Source: Bauldia sp963759235
GTDB lineage: Bacteria; Pseudomonadota; Alphaproteobacteria; Rhizobiales; Kaistiaceae
Assembly: GCA_963759235.1 (NCBI GenBank)
Contig: CAVWYO010000005.1
Coordinates: forward strand, 62,001-126,000
DNA: 64,000 nucleotides
Direction: 5' to 3'
Under the pieces are notes generated by a model, which saw only the letters and a program-made list of their open reading frames with translations, did no database searches and was not told where the DNA came from. The position numbers and the translations under genes are program-made. This document shows positions 61,439 to 64,000 of this stretch, one piece after another (within the stretch, counting starts at the first letter, position 1; every line of letters begins with the position of its first letter).

Positions 61439-62191
61439 ATGAGCGTGGCCACCGAGAAGACTCGTGCAAAGGGCAGCGGCTTTGGCGAGACGATCAAGAT
61501 CGTCATCCAGGCCCTCCTCCTGGCGCTGATCGTCCGGACCTTCCTGTTCCAGCCCTTCAACATCCCTTCGGGATCGATGAAGGAGACACTGCTGGTCGGC
61601 GACTATCTGTTTGTTTCGAAATACGCTTACGGCTACAGCCGCTTCTCGTTTCCGTTCGGTCCCGACATCTTCCAGGGCCGGATCTGGGCTGCGCCGCCGA
61701 AGCGCGGCGACGTCGTGGTGTTCAAGCTGCCGCGCGACAATTCCACCGACTATATCAAGCGGGTAATCGGGCTTCCCGGCGATCAGATCCAGATGATCGA
61801 CGGGGTGCTCAACATCAACGGCAAGCCGGTCGAGCACCAGAAAGTCGGCGAGTGGGTGGACGAGGACGGCATCCGCTACGATCAGGTTCGCGAGACCCTG
61901 CCGAACGGCGTCAGCTACCTGACCCTCGACCGCGGCTACAGCGGCCTCGACGATACCGAGGTCTACGAGGTGCCGCCCGATCACTACTTCATGATGGGGG
62001 ACAACCGCGACAACTCGACCGATAGCCGGGTGCCGCAGAACGCCAACGGTGTCGGCTATGTCCCGTTCGAGAATCTAGTGGGTCGGGCCGAGATCATCTT
62101 CTTCTCCGTCGAGGACGGGGCAAAGGCCTGGGAGTTCTGGCGATGGCCGTGGACGGTTCGCTGGGATCGGATCTTCACGACCGTGAAATGA
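61439..62191 (+). CDS. lepB: Signal peptidase I
   Basis: A 250-residue inner-membrane protease that cleaves signal peptides. One N-terminal membrane segment (IVIQALLLALIVRTFLF) precedes the active-site box: catalytic Ser46 in NIPSGSMKETL and Lys107 in DYIKRVIGLPGD. The MGDNRDNSTDSR box is present. Stop overlaps the rnc start (ATGA), so these are coupled. Good ribosome context GATCGAGATCGAG. Confidence 0.97.
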   Translation: MSVATEKTRAKGSGFGETIKIVIQALLLALIVRTFLFQPFNIPSGSMKETLLVGDYLFVSKYAYGYSRFSFPFGPDIFQGRIWAAPPKRGDVVVFKLPRDNSTDYIKRVIGLPGDQIQMIDGVLNINGKPVEHQKVGEWVDEDGIRYDQVRETLPNGVSYLTLDRGYSGLDDTEVYEVPPDHYFMMGDNRDNSTDSRVPQNANGVGYVPFENLVGRAEIIFFSVEDGAKAWEFWRWPWTVRWDRIFTTVK

Positions 62192-62895
62192 CGAGGCGCG
62201 GCGGCGCCGCCATAGAAGCGCTGGAGCAGCGCCTCGGCCACACGTTCGCCAATCGCCACTTGCTGGAAACCGCGCTTACCCACGCCAGCGCGGCCGGCTC
62301 GGGGGATCGGACCTATCAACGCCTCGAATTTCTCGGCGATCGGGTGCTTGGCCTCGTCGTTGCCGAAATGCTGCTTGCCGGTTTTCCCGATGCATCCGTG
62401 GGCGAGCTTGCCCAACGGCTGACCGCGCTGGTGCGCAACGAAAGCTGTGCGGCCGTGGCGCGCGACCTCGATCTCGGTTCGGCGATCCGTCTCGGTGCCG
62501 GCGAGGCACAGTCGGGTGGGCGGAAGAAAGCCGCCATTCTCGGCGATGTCTGCGAGGCGGTGATCGGCGCGCTTCATCTCGACGGCGGGCTCGAGGTGGC
62601 ACGGCGGTTCATCGCCGAGCACTGGCGCACCCGGATGCAGGCGTGGAAGATTTCGCTCCGCGACGCCAAGACGACGCTGCAGGAATGGGCGCAGGGGAGG
62701 GGCCTCGGCACGCCCGCCTATGAGATCGTGACCCGCTCGGGCCCGGATCACGCGCCACGCTTCGAGGTTGCGGTGAGGGTCGGTCCGGCTGCCCCGGTGC
62801 GGGGCGAGGGAGCGAGCCGCCGCGAGGCGGAGCAGGATGCCGCCGCTACCTTGCTGGTCCGTGAAGGCGTGTGGAAGACCGGCGATGGAGCCTGA
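62188..62895 (+). CDS. rnc: Ribonuclease III
   Basis: A 235-residue double-strand-specific RNase. Signature RLEFLGDRVLGLVVAEML with acidic metal ligands, ILGDVCEAVIGALHLDGG for the second set, and a C-terminal dsRNA-binding domain ending in EGASRREAEQDAAATLL. ATG 62188 overlaps the lepB stop. The stop overlaps the era start by about ten bases. Confidence 0.97.
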   Translation: MTRRGGAAIEALEQRLGHTFANRHLLETALTHASAAGSGDRTYQRLEFLGDRVLGLVVAEMLLAGFPDASVGELAQRLTALVRNESCAAVARDLDLGSAIRLGAGEAQSGGRKKAAILGDVCEAVIGALHLDGGLEVARRFIAEHWRTRMQAWKISLRDAKTTLQEWAQGRGLGTPAYEIVTRSGPDHAPRFEVAVRVGPAAPVRGEGASRREAEQDAAATLLVREGVWKTGDGA

Positions 62896-63787
62896 GCCGA
62901 CCCGCTGCGGTTTCGTCGCCGTCATCGGGACACCGAACGCCGGCAAGTCGACCCTCGTCAACCGGCTGGTCGGAACCAAGGTGTCGATCGTCAGCCGCAA
63001 GGTGCAGACCACCCGCTCGATCGTCCGCGGTATCGCCATCGCCGGCGGCGCGCAGGTGGTTTTCGTCGATACGCCCGGCATCTTCGCGCCGCGTCGGCGC
63101 CTTGACCGGGCGATGGTGGAGACCGCCTGGGGCGGGGCGCGGGACGCCGACCTGGTGGCGCTGATCATCGACGCCGCAAGGGGACTGGTCGCCGAGGTCA
63201 CCGAGCTGATCGGCAGACTGCACGAGATTCTTCAACCCAAGATTTTGATTCTCAACAAGATCGACCTGGTGAAGCGCGAGACGCTGCTGGCACTGGCCGA
63301 CGCGGCGAACAAGACGATCGCCTTCGAACGCACCTTCATGATTTCGGCGGCGACCGGCGATGGCCTGGACGATCTCATGGCCTACCTTGCCGGGGTCGTA
63401 CCGCCGGGGCCGTGGCTCTATCCGGCGGACGAGGTGAGCGACGTGCCTCTCCGCCAGCTTGCCGCCGAGATCACCCGCGAGAAGCTGTTCGAGCGCCTGC
63501 ACGAGGAACTCCCCTATCAGGCGACCGTCGAGACGGACCAGTGGAGCGAACAGAAGGACGGCTCGGTCAGGGTCGAGCAGACCGTCTATGTGGCGCGCGA
63601 CGGCCAGAAGAAGATCGTCATCGGCAAGGGCGGCCAGGCGATCAAGAGCATCTCCATGGCCGCCCGCAAGGAGATCGCCGAGATCGCCGAGCGGCCCGTC
63701 CACCTCTTCCTGTTCGTCAAGGTGCGCGAGGACTGGGCCGATGATCCCGAGCGTTATCGCGCCATGGGAATCGAGTTTCCGCGCTAG
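62885..63787 (+). CDS. era: GTPase Era
   Basis: A 300-residue GTPase that binds 16S rRNA during 30S maturation. G1 GTPNAGKST, G3 DTPG, G4 NKID, and C-terminal KH domain (VIGKGGQAIKSI). ATG at 62885 overlaps the rnc stop, so lepB, rnc and era are one coupled operon. recO follows after nine bases. Confidence 0.97.
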   Translation: MEPEPTRCGFVAVIGTPNAGKSTLVNRLVGTKVSIVSRKVQTTRSIVRGIAIAGGAQVVFVDTPGIFAPRRRLDRAMVETAWGGARDADLVALIIDAARGLVAEVTELIGRLHEILQPKILILNKIDLVKRETLLALADAANKTIAFERTFMISAATGDGLDDLMAYLAGVVPPGPWLYPADEVSDVPLRQLAAEITREKLFERLHEELPYQATVETDQWSEQKDGSVRVEQTVYVARDGQKKIVIGKGGQAIKSISMAARKEIAEIAERPVHLFLFVKVREDWADDPERYRAMGIEFPR

Positions 63788-63796
63788 ACTGCCGTC

Positions 63797-64000
63797 ATGC
63801 AATGGACCGACGAAGGCATCATCATCGGCACGCGCCGGCACGGCGAGACCAGCCTGATCGTCGAGTTGATGACGGCCGGGCATGGCCGCCATCTCGGCCT
63901 CGTTCGCGGCGGCCGGTCGCGCAAGCAGCAGCCGGTGCTTCAGCCGGGCAATTCGGTGATTGCCAGCTGGCGCGCCCGCCTCGACGAGCACCTCGGCAAC
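63797..64000 (+). CDS. recO: DNA repair protein RecO (partial)
   Basis: The first 68 residues of RecO, cut by the window edge. MQWTDEGIIIGTRRHGE, then TSLIVELMT and GRHLGLVRGGRSRK, matches the N-terminal OB fold of RecO, which loads RecA with RecR. Start ATG 63797 is nine bases after the era stop, as in the standard era-recO order. Confidence 0.95.
   Translation, partial: MQWTDEGIIIGTRRHGETSLIVELMTAGHGRHLGLVRGGRSRKQQPVLQPGNSVIASWRARLDEHLGN

Overview
The window is a high-GC chromosomal segment (roughly two thirds G+C by eye) of an alphaproteobacterium, most probably a member of Hyphomicrobiales (Rhizobiales). The pointers are a Porin_2-type outer-membrane porin, the cysE-DUF3126 pair, small DUF1127 and DUF3126 proteins, a transglutaminase-like cysteine peptidase (BTLCP), MbfA, a LabA-like NYN protein, and the housekeeping run rpoZ-rel-pyrE-DUF2062-acpS-lepB-rnc-era-recO. 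No family or genus can be named from this sequence alone. There is no integrase, transposase, phage gene or CRISPR array.

Layout. 0-10 kb: an AbrB-type membrane protein, a LysE exporter, an RTX protein, two alpha/beta hydrolases, a flavin monooxygenase with a zf-CHCC protein, cysE-DUF3126, and gamma carbonic anhydrase. 10-14.5 kb: an HtrA-like protein that has lost its catalytic triad, a BTLCP peptidase, a tandem PilZ protein, a PAS protein and a rhomboid protease. 14.5-17.6 kb: CBS protein, hisI, folE, Fe-S scaffold and yidD. 17.6-23.2 kb: an accessory block (frameshifted mbfA, GFA protein, TolB/TPR regulator-like protein, and an AKR-TetR operon) ending at thrS. 25-31.7 kb: a second RTX protein, a LuxR regulator overlapping an exported repeat protein, a trypsin-like PDZ protease and a LysR regulator. 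31.9-42.7 kb: transport and carbohydrate metabolism, with a ribose/fructose-class ABC importer, Gfo/Idh/MocA, SDR and zinc dehydrogenases, and a PotABCD-like ABC importer. 42.9-54.9 kb: tRNA-Ser(GCT), porin, a BON-OmpA operon, a lytic transglycosylase, and dapA-smpB-GNAT. 55-64 kb: UDG family 5, NYN protein, rpoZ, rel, pyrE, DUF2062, acpS, lepB, rnc, era and partial recO.

The most striking signal is a cluster of about 16 single-base frame changes, nearly all reading as +1 insertions, confined to about 21.59-23.39 kb. It breaks a TetR gene, an aldo/keto reductase and the start of the essential gene thrS. Removing them restores complete family-length proteins in all three genes, which argues for a local consensus-sequence error rather than gene decay. 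Other points worth attention are the HtrA-like pseudoprotease, a perfect 30-bp palindrome with a LacI-type core beside the GFA gene, an AT-rich 26-bp inverted repeat upstream of the BTLCP gene, and a secreted protein with four BON-like modules and an OmpA domain in an operon with two small membrane-anchored proteins. I found no convincing undescribed defence or mobile system.
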